Part shown: positions 8,149 through 16,717 of the stretch, piece after piece
How the letters are laid out: each line of letters starts with the position of its first letter
How positions within the stretch are numbered: position 1 is the first letter of the stretch
NCBI RefSeq assembly: GCF_020982545.1
Contig: NZ_JAJKLK010000006.1
Location: 520,290 to 584,289, forward strand
DNA from: Streptomyces sp. MNU76
Lineage (GTDB): Bacteria > Actinomycetota > Actinomycetes > Streptomycetales > Streptomycetaceae
DNA length: 64,000 nt
Reading direction: 5' to 3'
Position numbers and translations under genes: made by a program
The notes under the pieces: model-generated
Databases searched by the model: none
Seen by the model: only the letters and a program-made list of their open reading frames with translations
What the model was told of the DNA's origin: nothing

Positions 8149-10026
8149 TCATCTGATGACCGCGACCGTGATGGCGAGGCTGACGAGGAGGAGCAGGAGG
8201 GGTCCCAGCGGCAGGCCGTGTTCGCGCGGTGTGCTTGGTTCGGTGGGGCGCAGTTGCGGATGGGCGTGCAGGGCGGTGACCTCCTCGGTCATGCGGGCGT
8301 AGGACGGTCGCAGTCCCAGGCGCCGTTCGAGGCGCTGCTCCCCCAGGCCCGTCAGACGCCACGCGTCGCCGTCCGACCGGTGTATCTCCACGCCGCCCTC
8401 GTCGGTGTACTTGGCTGCCCGCAGCTGTTCCCATGGGACGTGCCGTACGGTCCAGGCCCCGGTCAGCCACAGACCGGTGCTGTCCGCGATGACGCGCCAG
8501 TTCAGGAGGATGGCCGCGAGGTTGATCAATATCGACAGTCCGAGGAAGGGGAGGAGGCCCCAGTCGAAGCCATCCGTCGCAAGGTCCTGTGCGGCGAGGG
8601 AGAGCCCAGTCGCCACGCCTGCGGTGAGGGCCAGTCCGACGGTCCGGGAAACGGGGCCCGGCCCCCACCGCACAGGGCGGCCGGTGGGCGTCAGGGTGGC
8701 GGCGATGCGGTCCGTCCAAGCCTGCTTCTCTGGTTCTGTGGTGTCGGAATCGGTATCCGTGACGGCAGGAGCGTCCAGGAGGGGCTCCTTGCCGGTTCGA
8801 GGGAGCCGGACCGGGCCGACGGTACGGAGCGCGATCGGATCCCCCGCATGGTCTGTGGTGATGAGGACCAGTTCACCTCCCTCGTAGGGGGCGCCGAACA
8901 GGACCGCTTCGTGCAACCGCGTGTCGACCGAACAGTCCTCCTCCTCGTCCTCGACTTCGTGCTCGTGCTGGCCCTCGGCTTCGGTGCGGTCGGCCGGTTC
9001 GTCGTCCTCGCGGAGCGTGGTTGTGCAGAGACAGGTGAACAGCGCGGTGCGGCCGGCTGTGTCGTCGGCCGCATAGATCCAGGTGCGGCCTTCGTGGTCC
9101 GTGCGCTCCAGCACGCGTAGGGCGGGAACCGGTGCGCGACGCAGCGCCGCAGCACGGCGGCGGGCGAGGACGCCCATCATGAGAAGGGACAGGCCGGGCA
9201 GTCCGGCGGCCAGCACCAGCAGCTGCCAGCCGAAGGCGTCGTACGGCTCGGCCACCAGACGCCGCCACGAGCCGTCCTCCAGGACGGTCACCGTGCTGCC
9301 GACGCGGTAGTCCTCGGGGTAGAACGCGTCGACGGTGATGCGCCGTGCGTCGTCGGCGCGGACCTGCACGCTCTCCTCGCCGCGGCTGATCACCTGCGCC
9401 GTGGTCTGCACGGACCGGGCCGCGTGCTGCTCGTCGGCGCGGATCCCGCTCAGCCCCAGCAGGACCGCAACCGCGGCCACGGCACACAGGACCAGCCCAG
9501 CGGCGAGCGGGAGCCTGCCTCGCGCGAGTGGGCCGACGGGCTCCGGCAGCCGGTGCCGCACTCCGGCGGCCCGCTCGGCGATCCGCCGCTGCCTGGACCG
9601 GGCGGCCAGCCGCTCGCGGGCCGCGGCCCAGCCGAAGGCCAGAGCCCCGATCACGGCGACGTTCGCGGCCTGGGACATCCGCCCGGCGCCCGGCAGCTCT
9701 CCCCACGCCACGATGGCCGCCAGGGCGGGCGCCGCGATCAGCGTGAGCTCCGGAAGCCGGGCGAGCCAGAACAGCAGCCCGACGGCCAGGCCCGATTCCG
9801 CCATGCCGACCCAGTCCGGGCCGCAGGGCGCCGCATCGCTGCACGGCGGTACCGGTTCCACCGCGATCGCCCATATGACGCTGATCAACAGCGCCAGCAC
9901 GGACCACATGGGCTGTGCCCATGGCGCGGGGCCGGCCTGGGCCCATGGGGCGGCGTCGGTGGACGACCAGGCGGGCGTACCCGCTGGAACGGCGCCCGAG
10001 GGTATCGGGACGGGAGTTTCGGACAC
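8149..10026 (-). CDS. polytopic membrane protein with C-terminal PH-like domain
   Basis: 625 residues if translation begins at the GTG of VSETPVPIPSG. Several hydrophobic helices lie in the first 130 residues, then a basic loop and two more helices around a segment with FYPEDYRVGSTVTVL, which resembles DUF3592-type extracellular modules. A long acidic loop (DEEED) precedes two helices and a C-terminal region WRVIADSTGLWLTGAWTVRHVPW that looks like a bacterial PH domain; a last helix ends the protein. No Shine-Dalgarno is visible, but CATAAT sits 6 bases before the GTG, so the transcript may be leaderless. Function unknown. Confidence 0.62.
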   Translation of the reverse strand: MSETPVPIPSGAVPAGTPAWSSTDAAPWAQAGPAPWAQPMWSVLALLISVIWAIAVEPVPPCSDAAPCGPDWVGMAESGLAVGLLFWLARLPELTLIAAPALAAIVAWGELPGAGRMSQAANVAVIGALAFGWAAARERLAARSRQRRIAERAAGVRHRLPEPVGPLARGRLPLAAGLVLCAVAAVAVLLGLSGIRADEQHAARSVQTTAQVISRGEESVQVRADDARRITVDAFYPEDYRVGSTVTVLEDGSWRRLVAEPYDAFGWQLLVLAAGLPGLSLLMMGVLARRRAAALRRAPVPALRVLERTDHEGRTWIYAADDTAGRTALFTCLCTTTLREDDEPADRTEAEGQHEHEVEDEEEDCSVDTRLHEAVLFGAPYEGGELVLITTDHAGDPIALRTVGPVRLPRTGKEPLLDAPAVTDTDSDTTEPEKQAWTDRIAATLTPTGRPVRWGPGPVSRTVGLALTAGVATGLSLAAQDLATDGFDWGLLPFLGLSILINLAAILLNWRVIADSTGLWLTGAWTVRHVPWEQLRAAKYTDEGGVEIHRSDGDAWRLTGLGEQRLERRLGLRPSYARMTEEVTALHAHPQLRPTEPSTPREHGLPLGPLLLLLVSLAITVAVIR

Positions 10027-10202
10027 GCGAGGATTATGCGGCAGGAGGCGGGCAGTCCCGCCGCGGGCCGAACTCGGATCGGCCCGACGCCACCGGGCCA
10101 GAAGGCTGAGGCCGCTGCAGCACCCCCACCAGCACCTGCCTTGCGCGCGGTTATGGCCTGCGGTGATCGGAAATCGGCTCACGGCGTGAGGATGAGACAC
10201 AG

Positions 10203-10656
10203 GTGATAGCGGGCCGGTATCGGCTGCGAACCAACCATCGGGCGGGGCGCGATGGGCGAGGTCTGGCAGGCCCGCGACGAAATGCTGGGCACAGACGTCG
10301 CGGTCAAGGTCCTGCTCGCCCAGGGCTCCGACGCCACCGTCGCCGCCCGCTTACGCCTGGAGGCCCAGACCGCGGGTTCCCTCAACCACCGCCACGTCGT
10401 CGGCGTCCTCGACTTCGGCGCGCACGAGAACCAACTGTTCCTGGTCATGGAACTGGTCGACGGCGACAGTCTCCGCACACTGTCCGCCACGGGGCCGCTG
10501 CCCGCCGAGCAGGTGGCCCGCATCGCCGCCCAAACGGCCGCCGGACTGGCCGCCGCCCACCGACAGGGCATCGTGCGCCGGGACATCAAACCCGGCAACC
10601 TGCTCCTGGACGCCGACGGCACCGTCAACCAGGGCCCCGACAGATTCGAACCTTGA
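10203..10656 (+). pseudogene. serine/threonine protein kinase, frameshifted and truncated
   Basis: The GTG at 10203 opens VIAGRYRLRTN, the usual first residues of a Streptomyces kinase; the glycine loop IGRGAMGEVW then continues in another frame, so one extra base lies near 10236. The kinase core proceeds through VAVKVLL (catalytic Lys), MELVDGDS and RRDIKPGN, where the catalytic-loop HRD has become RRD. The frame ends shortly after LLLDADGTV, before the DFG motif and the whole C-lobe. It cannot make an active kinase. The break point near 10627 marks the left edge of the accessory island. Head-to-head with the PH-like gene. Confidence 0.85.
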
Positions 10657-10692
10657 AGACTGTTTCCCTGACCCTCCACCGCAACGCCCGGC

Positions 10693-11157
10693 TCATGCTC
10701 CGCCGATCCTCCGCGCTGCGGCCCGAGTCACTTCCTCGGGCGTGAAATCGTCGAACAGCCGACTCAGGGCGCAGGACAGCCTCGCGCGTCGTGTGGAGCG
10801 GTCACGGGCCAGTGCCCGGGCGATGGCGCCCCGGAGATACTTCTCCGGTGTCTGTCCGGCTTCCGCCGCGAGGCGTTGAAGGCGTTCAGCGGTTTCCGGC
10901 TCCATCGGGATGCTCATGAGGTAGCTGCCGTCGGAGCCGGGGAACAGTCCGCAGAGCACGTCGACGGGCAGTGCGTCTCCCAGCCGTTTCCAGATCTTCC
11001 GTACGGCTCTCGGCTCGCTCTTCGCGGACACGAGGACCACCAGGCGAGTGCCGTCGTCGGAGGCCGCCATGGCAAGACGGCTTCGCTGTTGCGCGGCTCT
11101 CAACTCGACCGCACCCACGGCGCGGGTCAGGACGATCTCGATGGCGTGCATGGACAC
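10693..11157 (-). CDS. hypothetical protein
   Basis: 154 residues beginning MSMHAIEIVLTRAVG. The middle part (TRLVVLVSAKSEPRAVRKIWKRLGDALPVDVL) looks like an alpha/beta domain. About residues 84-115, SIPMEPETAERLQRLAAEAG then TPEKYLRGAI, resembles a ribbon-helix-helix DNA-binding fold of the Arc/CopG type, which is inference. It starts 21 bases after the end of the Nudix-like gene on the same strand, so the two probably form an operon. No family recognised. Atypical neighbour of the transposase island. Confidence 0.5.
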   Translation of the reverse strand: MSMHAIEIVLTRAVGAVELRAAQQRSRLAMAASDDGTRLVVLVSAKSEPRAVRKIWKRLGDALPVDVLCGLFPGSDGSYLMSIPMEPETAERLQRLAAEAGQTPEKYLRGAIARALARDRSTRRARLSCALSRLFDDFTPEEVTRAAARRIGGA

Positions 11158-11178
11158 TGCGCTTCTCCTGTCCCTGGG

Positions 11179-11640
11179 TCACTCGAGGGAGACCACCCCG
11201 TCGGGCAGCCATCCCTCCCAGTAACCGTCGATGAGGTCGAGCAGCACGGGCGGCTCCACCCGCACGTCCGTGGCCCGCAGTTCAGCCGTCGTCCACCACC
11301 GCGCGCCTGTTGCCAGCAGGGCGCGGACATCGCAGGGCCAGGCCCCTGCCGCCGGAGCCGCCAGGACGAAGTACTCCTCGTGCCGGCGACCCCCGGAGGC
11401 GGGAAGCCGTCCTGTGACGGGGGCGATCCGCAGTGCGGGCAGCCGCAGTTCACGCCCAAGGTGGTGCGCCGCGGCCCGGCGAAAGGATTCGCCGGGCCGT
11501 ATCGAGCACCTGGGAACACTCCAGATGACCGGGGGCACGACGCGGTCGGGCAGCAGCAGAAAGCTGCGTGCGGCTGGGTCGATAACGACGGGACGGACGC
11601 ATGCGGCTGCCGGAAGGCCTGAGCTGATCGCATCGACCAC
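11179..11640 (-). CDS. degenerate Nudix-fold protein
   Basis: 153 residues. The segment IRPGESFRRAAAHHLGRELRL sits where the Nudix box (GX5EX7REUXEEXGU) should be: the GE, AA and REL are kept, but the acidic EE pair that binds metal is missing. Later, RWWTTAEL matches the RWW(T/S)xxEL motif common after the box in Streptomyces Nudix proteins, and the C-terminus carries YWEGWLPDGV. Probably Nudix-like but catalytically weak or used for binding. Followed closely by the hypothetical gene, and divergent from the transposase gene with the palindrome pair between them. Confidence 0.55.
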   Translation of the reverse strand: MVDAISSGLPAAACVRPVVIDPAARSFLLLPDRVVPPVIWSVPRCSIRPGESFRRAAAHHLGRELRLPALRIAPVTGRLPASGGRRHEEYFVLAAPAAGAWPCDVRALLATGARWWTTAELRATDVRVEPPVLLDLIDGYWEGWLPDGVVSLE

Positions 11641-11714
11641 TCTGCCCGCATGTTATTGGAATGGCATGCCGATGTGTTCCATACGGGTGTGTCAGGGCAG
11701 GATCCGGCGTGCAT

Positions 11715-11773
11715 ATCCAGCGAACTGGATGCGATGTGTGTGCGCACTCACCCTCGTATCCAGTTCACTGGAT
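11715..11773. promoter_or_regulatory. pair of identical-arm palindromes ATCCAG-N4-CTGGAT
   Basis: Two 16-base sites, 11715-11730 and 11758-11773, share both arms (ATCCAG and CTGGAT) and differ only in the 4-base centre (CGAA, TTCA). Centres are 43 bases apart, four helical turns. They lie between the Nudix-like gene and the transposase start, so they look like operators for one or both, or transposase binding sites. Confidence 0.65.
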
Positions 11774-11880
11774 GGCGAGGAAGATCTGGCCGGACCGAGC
11801 GGTGGCGGTCCGGGCTCGTGGGCGGTGTGAACGCGCACGAGCCCGGCCCGGTGCGGACGACCGGGGAGGGGAGGAGCAGG

Positions 11881-14501
11881 GTGTGGCCCGACCGGCTCGT
11901 CGTGGAGGACCGGGTCCGGTTCGACGGGCAGGTGTGCACGGTGACCGGCGTGCGTGGCGGGCGCGTCGCATTGCTGGACGGACTCGGCGCCACCGAGCAC
12001 GTCGATATGGTGTTCCTGGTTGCCTCGGAGGGCTTCGAGTTCCTGGCGAGGGGAACGGGCCCGCCGCCTCTGGAGCAGTCGGCGCCGCCCCTGCCGGAGG
12101 CGGCGCTGGAGCGTGCACGCTGGTGGCGGCGGCACGTCACCGAAGTACTCAACGGCGTACCGTACGACGCCTCGGCCGGCACCGAGCCACTCCCGGCCTA
12201 CGATCCGTCACACCGCACACTGGCCGAGCGCGAGGAGGCCAAAGCGCGGGAGTTGGCCGACCTGGGCGTGCGCGGGGCTTCCGCGCGGACGGTGCGGCGC
12301 AAGCGGCAGCGGTATCAGGAGCAGGGTCTGGCCGGGCTCGCCGACGGGCGGGCAGGTCGGCATATGACCGACGAGGCCCGAATGGATCCCCGAGTGGGGG
12401 CGACGGTCTGGGAGGTGCTCGCCGCGCAGCGGTCAGGAGCCCCCCTGACGGCCGGGCACTTGCACGAGCAGGTGCTGGCCCGGCTGGCCGGGCCCATCTC
12501 GGCGGGTGAGCTGCCCAGGCCGTCCCGGGCTGCCGTCCGGCGGCTCGCCGCCGAGATGCTTGCCGGCGAAGGGAGGCGGCGGCTCCGCCGGGTGAGCGAC
12601 GTGGCCGTGGGCGAGCGTGTTCATCTGGATACGGTCGAGTTGCCGCTGCCGCCCGGCGGGGCGGGCTCGAGGGAGCGTCTTCGGGTAGCTGGTCGCTCTG
12701 GACGAGGCCACTGGTCTCGTACTGGCCGCCGTCGTCCACACCGGTCACCGGCCGCCACTGCACGCGACGCTGCTTGCCCGGATGCTCGTCCCCGTCGGGA
12801 TGCACACGGACTGGGGCGCTCTCCTGTCCGGACGGCTCTTTCGCACGGACCGGCGACCCGCGTCCTCACTGATCGTCCGCCCGGACAGCCTCGTTGTCGA
12901 CGGGGCCCACGCGCCCAGCCTGCGGGCACTGCGCCCGGCCTGCGCCCATCTGGGCATCCACGTGCGGTACGCGCAGCGTGTGCGGCCCACGGACCGCCGG
13001 GCTGTGGAGCGCACGCTGGACCAGTTCGTGTCCCTCTTCACCGACCATCTGTTCTCCGCCGACGGGCAGGCCGCGCACGAGGCCGGATGGCCGCCCGAGA
13101 TGGTGCAGGACCTGCTCGACGTATGGGTGGCCCAGGTCTGGCCGGACGCCCCGGCGCCGACCGCGCCCTCAGGCGGAGCGCACACGCCGCGAACCCGCCA
13201 CGAGACGCTGACCGCCTCAGCGGGATGGACACCGACGCCTCTGCCCCCGCCCGGTGTCGCGGAACTTCTGAGCGTGGCCTGGAGAGTGGTCGGAGGTCAG
13301 GGACTACGGCTCAGCGGGCAGACCTACAACTCCTCGGCCTTGGATCCCCTGCGTTCCCCGGCGTCACCGGACACAGGCCGCAGGTTCGAGGTCCGCTGGG
13401 ACCCGTACGACCTCCGCCGTGTGTGGCTGCGGCCCGAGAACGACGAGTGGATCACGGTTCCCGCCGTGGTGCCCGCCGCCCGGCCCGCCGTTCCGGCTAC
13501 CGTCCTGCATCACGCGCCACTTGAACACACGGAGGTCTACGCCGCCATCGCCCGGCAGCAGCCGGATCCGGCCGCGAACACGAGCGCGCACTCGCCTGTC
13601 TCCTGGGCAGGGCCGGCCTGTCGTGACTGGGTGTCCTTCTCGCCGCTGCCGGACCAGGAGGACGGCTCACACGCAGCACCAGACGATTCCCGCGTGGCCT
13701 TTCACGCCGGGCTCCCGCTGCGCGTGCCGGACGTCGTGTCCGCAGCGCAGCGGATCGGCGAGTTGCTGGCCCTCAACCGGTACGGGACAGGCGCCCGCCA
13801 CGGAATGCTACTGCACGGGGTGTCCGGTACCGGCAAGACGACAGCCCTGCTGGAAGCAGCACACCGCTACACCGCCCGGCATTGCCTCGGAGAAGCCGGG
13901 CAGTTCGGCCGTGCCGGTGGTCTACGTCCGGCTGCCACCCGCCACCTCACCGCGCCTGCTGCTGGCCGAACTGGCACGCGCTCTCGGCATCCCACTACGA
14001 GGCTCGCCCACCACCGCCGACCTGGCGGCCCGGGTGAGCGAGGCGATGACAACCGCCCACACCGGCCTCGTCCTGGTCGACGAGGTCCAGCATCTCCGCA
14101 GTCCGGGCTGGTCGGACACCGCCGTGGCCGAGATCCTGGACTACCTCTGCGACCGCATCCCAGCGACGTTCGCCTTTGCCGGTATCGGCAGCCCCGAGTC
14201 CCTCGCCACGGCGGTGACGCACACACCGCACCGCCGACTGCTGTCGGCACGCCTGGACCTTCTGCCCGCCGGCGAGGTCTGGCAGGAGGTCATCAGCCGG
14301 TTCGAAGACGCGCTGCGGCTGCACGCGCACGAGCCGGGCACCCTGACCGCCCAGGCCCCTCTGCTCCACCAGCGCACCGGCGGGAACGTGGGCCGGCTGG
14401 CCCTTCTCCTGCGCACCGGAGCCGTCCGGGCCATCCGCGAAGGCACCGAACAACTGACGGTTTCACTGCTTTCCGGGCTGACTGTTCCGAGCCTCTGGTG
14501 A
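11881..14501 (+). pseudogene. TniA/TnsB-like DDE transposase joined to TniB/TnsC-like AAA ATPase, two frameshifts
   Basis: GTG start preceded by GGGGAGGAG. Frame one gives an N-terminal region, an HTH (about 115-160: ASARTVRRKRQRYQEQGL) and the first catalytic Asp (HLDTVEL). A one-base excess near 12687 shifts to frame two: VALDEATGLVLAAVV, second Asp (LVVDGAHA), Glu (RRAVERTLDQF), a Mu-C-like beta domain (FEVRWDPYDLRRVWL) and, with no stop codon between, the Walker A of an AAA ATPase (HGVSGTGKTT). A second one-base excess near 13882 shifts to frame three: PVVYVRLPP, Walker B (GLVLVDEVQHL), sensor region, stop at 14501. Removing the two bases gives one protein of about 872 residues. In Tn5053/Tn7-like elements these are separate proteins, so the fusion is unusual. 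Annotated as broken because the sequence as given cannot encode it. Confidence 0.8.
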
Positions 14502-14597
14502 CCCCCTCCTCCGAGGCCACGAGTGACCATACCGAAAAGCGAATCACGAACGTGTAGACGATAAAATGGAGTTCTATCAGGGTCGCAGCCACCAAAA

Positions 14598-14634
14598 AGC
14601 CAACTGGCCCCCAAAGGCCAGACAGCCAACTGGC
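14598..14634. repeat. direct repeat of AGCCAACTGGC
   Basis: Copies at 14598-14608 and 14624-14634, 26 bases apart; each is nearly palindromic (GCCA-AC-TGGC), and GGCCA occurs between them. They sit just before the start of the 211-aa gene, an operator-like position. Confidence 0.55.
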
Positions 14635-14649
14635 TTTGCCCCTACCTTG

Positions 14650-15285
14650 ATGGCCATGACGTACCAGGAGACTTTTCCGAGTCCCCCACCTGACGGGGAC
14701 GAAGCGGAGCACGTGGTCCGTCAGTACGAATCGCTGATCGAGAAGTCCCAAGCGGCTATCGGACGGCTGAGTACGGCACTGCGCGAGGAAACCGAGAAGT
14801 GTGAGGCGCTGATCGCTCACCGCGATGAGGCGCGAGGCCTGGTAGGAATGCAGTCTCGTTTGCGGACTATGCAGGAACAGGCCAGACAGCACGGTATCTT
14901 CACCGGCCGGCCCACCCCTCCGGTGACGCTGCACATCGTCCCGGAACCTCAGGACCGCGAAAAGTCCGCATCGGACAGCAAGCCGCCCGCGTCCCCTGAA
15001 CCCACACCGACAACGACGGATGTGGTACACCCGCCGGCCGCCATCACGATCCGGAGTAGCAGACAGCAGGAGATCCTGAACGTCATCGCCGCACGTCCCG
15101 ACCTCCCCTGGGGCAGTGAGGACATCGCCAAAGTCCTGGGAATCCCCAAGGAGGACCCCCGGGGCCGCAAAAGGCTGCGCAACCGCCTTCGGGCTCTGAC
15201 GCTGATCGGCGCCCTGGAACGCGTCACACGCGAGGACGACCGGCACGTCTACTACCGTCCACGAATGAACTGGAAATTCGACTGA
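14650..15285 (+). CDS. unknown protein, coiled coil plus winged-helix-like C-terminus
   Basis: 211 residues from ATGGCCATGACG (a second Met is two codons on); an earlier ATG at 14566 is possible, but the paired repeats would then be coding. The N-terminal third (YESLIEKSQAAIGRLSTALREETEKCEALIAHRDEA in part) is a predicted coiled coil. A Pro/Thr/Ser linker follows. Residues about 135-205 (SRQQEILNVIAARP, then GSEDIAKVLGI and RKRLRNRLRALTLIGAL) look like a winged helix. No Shine-Dalgarno is obvious and base composition is lower in G+C than its neighbours, suggesting transfer. It follows the transposase-ATPase gene, where such elements usually carry accessory factors or cargo, but it is not recognisably TniQ. 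Function unknown. Confidence 0.6.
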   Translation: MAMTYQETFPSPPPDGDEAEHVVRQYESLIEKSQAAIGRLSTALREETEKCEALIAHRDEARGLVGMQSRLRTMQEQARQHGIFTGRPTPPVTLHIVPEPQDREKSASDSKPPASPEPTPTTTDVVHPPAAITIRSSRQQEILNVIAARPDLPWGSEDIAKVLGIPKEDPRGRKRLRNRLRALTLIGALERVTREDDRHVYYRPRMNWKFD

Positions 15286-15489
15286 CCATTCCACTCACGA
15301 CAAGCGATACACGCAGTACTGCTGTTTTATGACCGCCGCCGCATGTAGCGACCCAGGAGGCACTGGATCCGCGGCGACGGTCGTGACCGTACAGGCCGTT
15401 TCCGACACTACCCGGCACCGCCCGAGCGTGTTCGGCATTCGGTCATTTTTCCCTGCCTCTTTCCCGAGGAACCGAGTGCCCATGCGTAT

Positions 15490-15801
15490 TCACTTCGGTG
15501 GATTGCCCGGCTCACGGCCGGGCCACAGGTCCACCTCCAGCGCCTTCTCCAGGTTCGCGATCGTCAGCAGGTCGCACCACACCGCGCCATCGAGGACCTG
15601 GGCGACCGTCATCCGCGACACGCCACTGCGCCGGGACGCCTCTGCGACCGACCAGCCTCTCTCGCCGATCACCCTGCCCAGCCTGGCTGCCACCTCCTGC
15701 GCCACACGGGCGCCGTGGTGGTCATCGAGCACGGCGTGCGGCCACGCGCCGTCGGTCACGTACTCGGCAGGGCTGCGTCGTCGCTTGTCTCCTCGTGGCA
15801 C
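15490..15801 (-). CDS. XRE-type helix-turn-helix regulator
   Basis: 103 residues from a GTG (VPRGDKRRRSPAEYV). Residues about 35-90 hold an HTH: VAARLGRVIGERGWSVAEAS, then RRSGVSRMTVAQVL as recognition helix, and WCDLLTIANLEKALEVDLWP, which is the typical end of an XRE domain. The first 30 residues (EYVTDGAWPHAVLDDHHGA) are a conserved-looking lead. Start is uncertain; the frame is open further upstream but overlaps the opposing relic. Likely a DNA-binding regulator of an element gene; targets unknown. Confidence 0.7.
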   Translation of the reverse strand: MPRGDKRRRSPAEYVTDGAWPHAVLDDHHGARVAQEVAARLGRVIGERGWSVAEASRRSGVSRMTVAQVLDGAVWCDLLTIANLEKALEVDLWPGREPGNPPK

Positions 15802-15912
15802 AGCGAAGAGTGTCGCCCATCCGGCCCTCCAGGGATGACAGCGTCCGCCAACTCCACCGCATGCTATTCCAAACACACCCCTCCCGGGGTTCTTTTCTGG
15901 TGGAGAGTCACG

Positions 15913-16431
15913 ATGGACGCGATCGAGCGCTACCGGCCCAAGCTGCCGAGGCCTGTCTGGGCCCGTATCGGCCCCGACTGCCGCCGCGCCGTCGCCAAGG
16001 CTGGGCCGGCCACGCCCAAGGAGGCCCGCGACTGGCTCGGCGCCCTGGCTCACCCCTGTGCTGTAGCCAGAAGACCGTCACCGTCCCGCCGGAAGCCGCC
16101 GCCAACCTCTGGCAGCCCCTCCAGTACGGCTCCGAAGCCTGGCAGCGCGTGTACTTCCGGCTGCGCAACAGCGTCGAAGGCATCAACGGCTACGCCAAGG
16201 ACCCCCCTCTACGAGCGCCTCGAAGACGCCGGCACTCGCCGGATCCGCGGCATCGCCGCCCAGACCCTCCTGCTGGCCTTCCAGCTCGCCCACGCCAACC
16301 GCCGCAAGCTCAGGGCCTGGGCCGACTCGATCGCCCTGCACGACGACCGACCGCGCCGCCGCCCCACCCGCCGCCGCAAGACCAAGCCACTGGGCACCTG
16401 GACTCCCAAGGGCTACGTCAACGAGCCCTAA
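15913..16431 (+). pseudogene. transposase-like relic, frameshifted
   Basis: Starts with ATG after GGTGGAGA and reads MDAIERYRPKLPRPVW, then loses frame near 16050. The best continuation is in the next frame (TVTVPPEAAANLWQPLQYG then LRNSVEGINGYAKD) and returns to the first frame at a run of six C near 16203 (LYERLEDAGTRRIRGIAAQT, AFQLAHANRRKLRAW). The VEG-NGY-KD and RRIRGIAAQ signature is shared by transposase-related proteins of actinobacterial plasmids and elements, to my recognition. Short and with two shifts, it is most likely a deletion remnant. Confidence 0.55.
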
Positions 16432-16500
16432 CCCATGAGACCTTCCTCACAAGCCACCCAGTAGCTCACCCTCGACGTAACCGAAGATCCACACCCGAAC

Positions 16501-16538
16501 ACGGGACCGCCGACGGCCTCAGCCGTCGGCGGTCCCGT
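16501..16538. terminator. perfect 17-bp hairpin at island edge
   Basis: Arms 16501-16517 and 16522-16538 are fully complementary around a CTCA loop, followed on the plus strand by GTTTCTG. Acts as a terminator for the relic side and possibly as a barrier to tRNA readthrough. Confidence 0.8.
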
Positions 16539-16556
16539 GTTTCTGCCCACACAAAG

Positions 16557-16596
16557 CGGAACGGGCGGCATCGTGATCACGATGCCGCCCGTTCCG
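16557..16596 (-). terminator. perfect 40-base palindrome, tRNA-Leu terminator
   Basis: Two 20-base arms with no loop (CGGAACGGGCGGCATCGTGA and complement), 37 bases past the 3' end of the minus-strand tRNA-Leu. Probably folds with a 4-base loop in RNA. Confidence 0.8.
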
Positions 16597-16633
16597 TCGG
16601 TGCAACCAGAGCACTTTCGTCGGTGCTCCGCTG

Positions 16634-16717
16634 TGCGCGAGGGGGGAGTTGAACCCCCACGCCCTTGCGGGCACTGGAACCTGAATCCAGCGCGTCTGCC
16701 TATTCCGCCACCCGCGC
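16634..16717 (-). tRNA. tRNA-Leu(CAG)
   Basis: 84 bases on the minus strand. Acceptor GCGCGGG pairs with CTCGCGC (one G-T pair), D-arm with GGCGGAATAGGCAGAC, anticodon stem-loop CTGGA-TTCAGGT-TCCAG giving CAG, a long variable arm (class II, as in Leu), and T-arm GGGGG-TTCAACT-CCCCC. Discriminator A; CCA is not encoded. The 3' end faces the accessory island. Confidence 0.96.

Noticed and set aside
10632..10650. tRNA T-arm-like string AGATTCGAACC at the end of the kinase fragment
   Set aside because: Resembles a reversed T-loop, but the flanking bases do not pair into a T-stem and no other tRNA arm is present. It is not a tRNA or an att copy of tRNA-Leu.
16437..16640. Possible att site at the tRNA-Leu 3' end
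   Set aside because: No duplicate of the tRNA 3' sequence was found at the left side of the island, and two normal terminators follow the tRNA. No tyrosine integrase is present.
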